Positions 5,831-6,055 of a DNA stretch of 6,055 bases are shown in pieces. The notes under the pieces were generated by a model, which worked only from the letters and a program-made list of their open reading frames with translations, did no database searches and had not been told where the DNA came from. Origin of the DNA: Thermoplasmata archaeon (lineage in GTDB: Archaea > Thermoplasmatota > Thermoplasmata > Thermoplasmatales > Thermoplasmataceae); contig JAJZYV010000127.1 in assembly GCA_021797955.1 (NCBI GenBank), forward strand, positions 1 to 6,055, given 5' to 3'. The position numbers were made by a program, and so were the translations under genes. Each line of letters starts with the position of its first letter. Positions within the stretch are counted from its first letter, which is position 1.

Positions 5831-6055
5831 ATGAAGGAATTTTCTTATATTACCAGGGAGAAGGACATAGACCAAGCTGATGGAGGTTTCTATGATGTTC
5901 TCATAATAGGCGGTGGAATCACAGGTGCGGGAATTGCAAATATACTTTCAAAGAATGGCATATCAGCAATTCTTGTTGAAAAATCAGACTTTGGTTCAGG
6001 GACAAGTCAGGGCTCATCGAAGTTGATCCATGGCGGATTAAGATATCTTCAGGAA
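5831..6055 (+). CDS. glpD: FAD-dependent glycerol-3-phosphate dehydrogenase, N-terminal part (runs off right edge)
   Basis: The first 75 codons are present and the frame stays open to the window end. The enzyme oxidises sn-glycerol-3-phosphate to dihydroxyacetone phosphate, passing electrons to a membrane quinone or similar acceptor. Residues 22-34 ([13 protein letters not shown]) are the GxGxxG Rossmann loop binding FAD, and Glu50 at the end of the second strand (ILVEKSDFG) is the usual ribose-binding acid. '[19 protein letters not shown]' (55-73) is the diagnostic GlpA/GlpD segment. A ~20-residue leader before the Rossmann strand ([19 protein letters not shown]) recalls Bacillus-type GlpD. 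Only the N-terminus is visible, so GlpA-type and GlpD-type cannot be told apart and the symbol is provisional. It is the second gene of an operon with the AGPS-like flavoprotein. Confidence 0.92.
   Translation, partial: MKEFSYITREKDIDQADGGFYDVLIIGGGITGAGIANILSKNGISAILVEKSDFGSGTSQGSSKLIHGGLRYLQE

Overview
The window looks like an AT-rich, gene-dense archaeal chromosome, most plausibly from an acid-loving, wall-less lineage such as the Thermoplasmatales (Ferroplasma/Cuniculiplasma-like). This is an inference. It rests on start codons with a TATA-like box about 20-28 bases upstream and no leader (leaderless transcription), the use of a strong Shine-Dalgarno site only inside an operon, and surface proteins rich in N-glycosylation sequons and anchored by membrane helices. 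No RNA gene, insertion sequence, CRISPR array or other mobile element was seen.

Layout. Bases 1-1281 (+) hold the 3' part of a membrane protein. It has a cysteine-containing, sequon-rich domain followed by about six helices and may be an ABC-2-type permease. Converging on it (1313-1669, -) is a PadR-family regulator with a CxCxC motif at its N-terminus. Upstream of that, on the same strand, is a 66-residue protein (1815-2015, -) with a CxC..H..H motif and a four-leucine zipper. Next on the minus strand is a two-gene operon: a secreted, C-terminally anchored phosphoesterase of the phospholipase C/acid phosphatase AcpA family (2762-4234), whose stop codon overlaps the start of a six-helix membrane protein of unknown function (2187-2765).

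Divergent from the phosphoesterase, across an 83-bp intergenic region carrying both promoters and two palindromes, is a plus-strand operon. It encodes an FAD-linked oxidase resembling alkyldihydroxyacetonephosphate synthase (4318-5826), then, after 4 bases, the N-terminus of an FAD-dependent glycerol-3-phosphate dehydrogenase (5831 to the right edge).

How they may work together. The glycerol-3-phosphate dehydrogenase places the right-hand operon in glycerol or glycerophosphate catabolism. The divergent extracellular phosphoesterase could release phosphate or glycerol moieties from phosphoesters outside the cell, and the shared, palindrome-rich promoter region makes co-regulation plausible. 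The PadR regulator and the small Cys/His zipper protein form a second possible functional pair, perhaps sensing metal or redox state. Both links are inferences.
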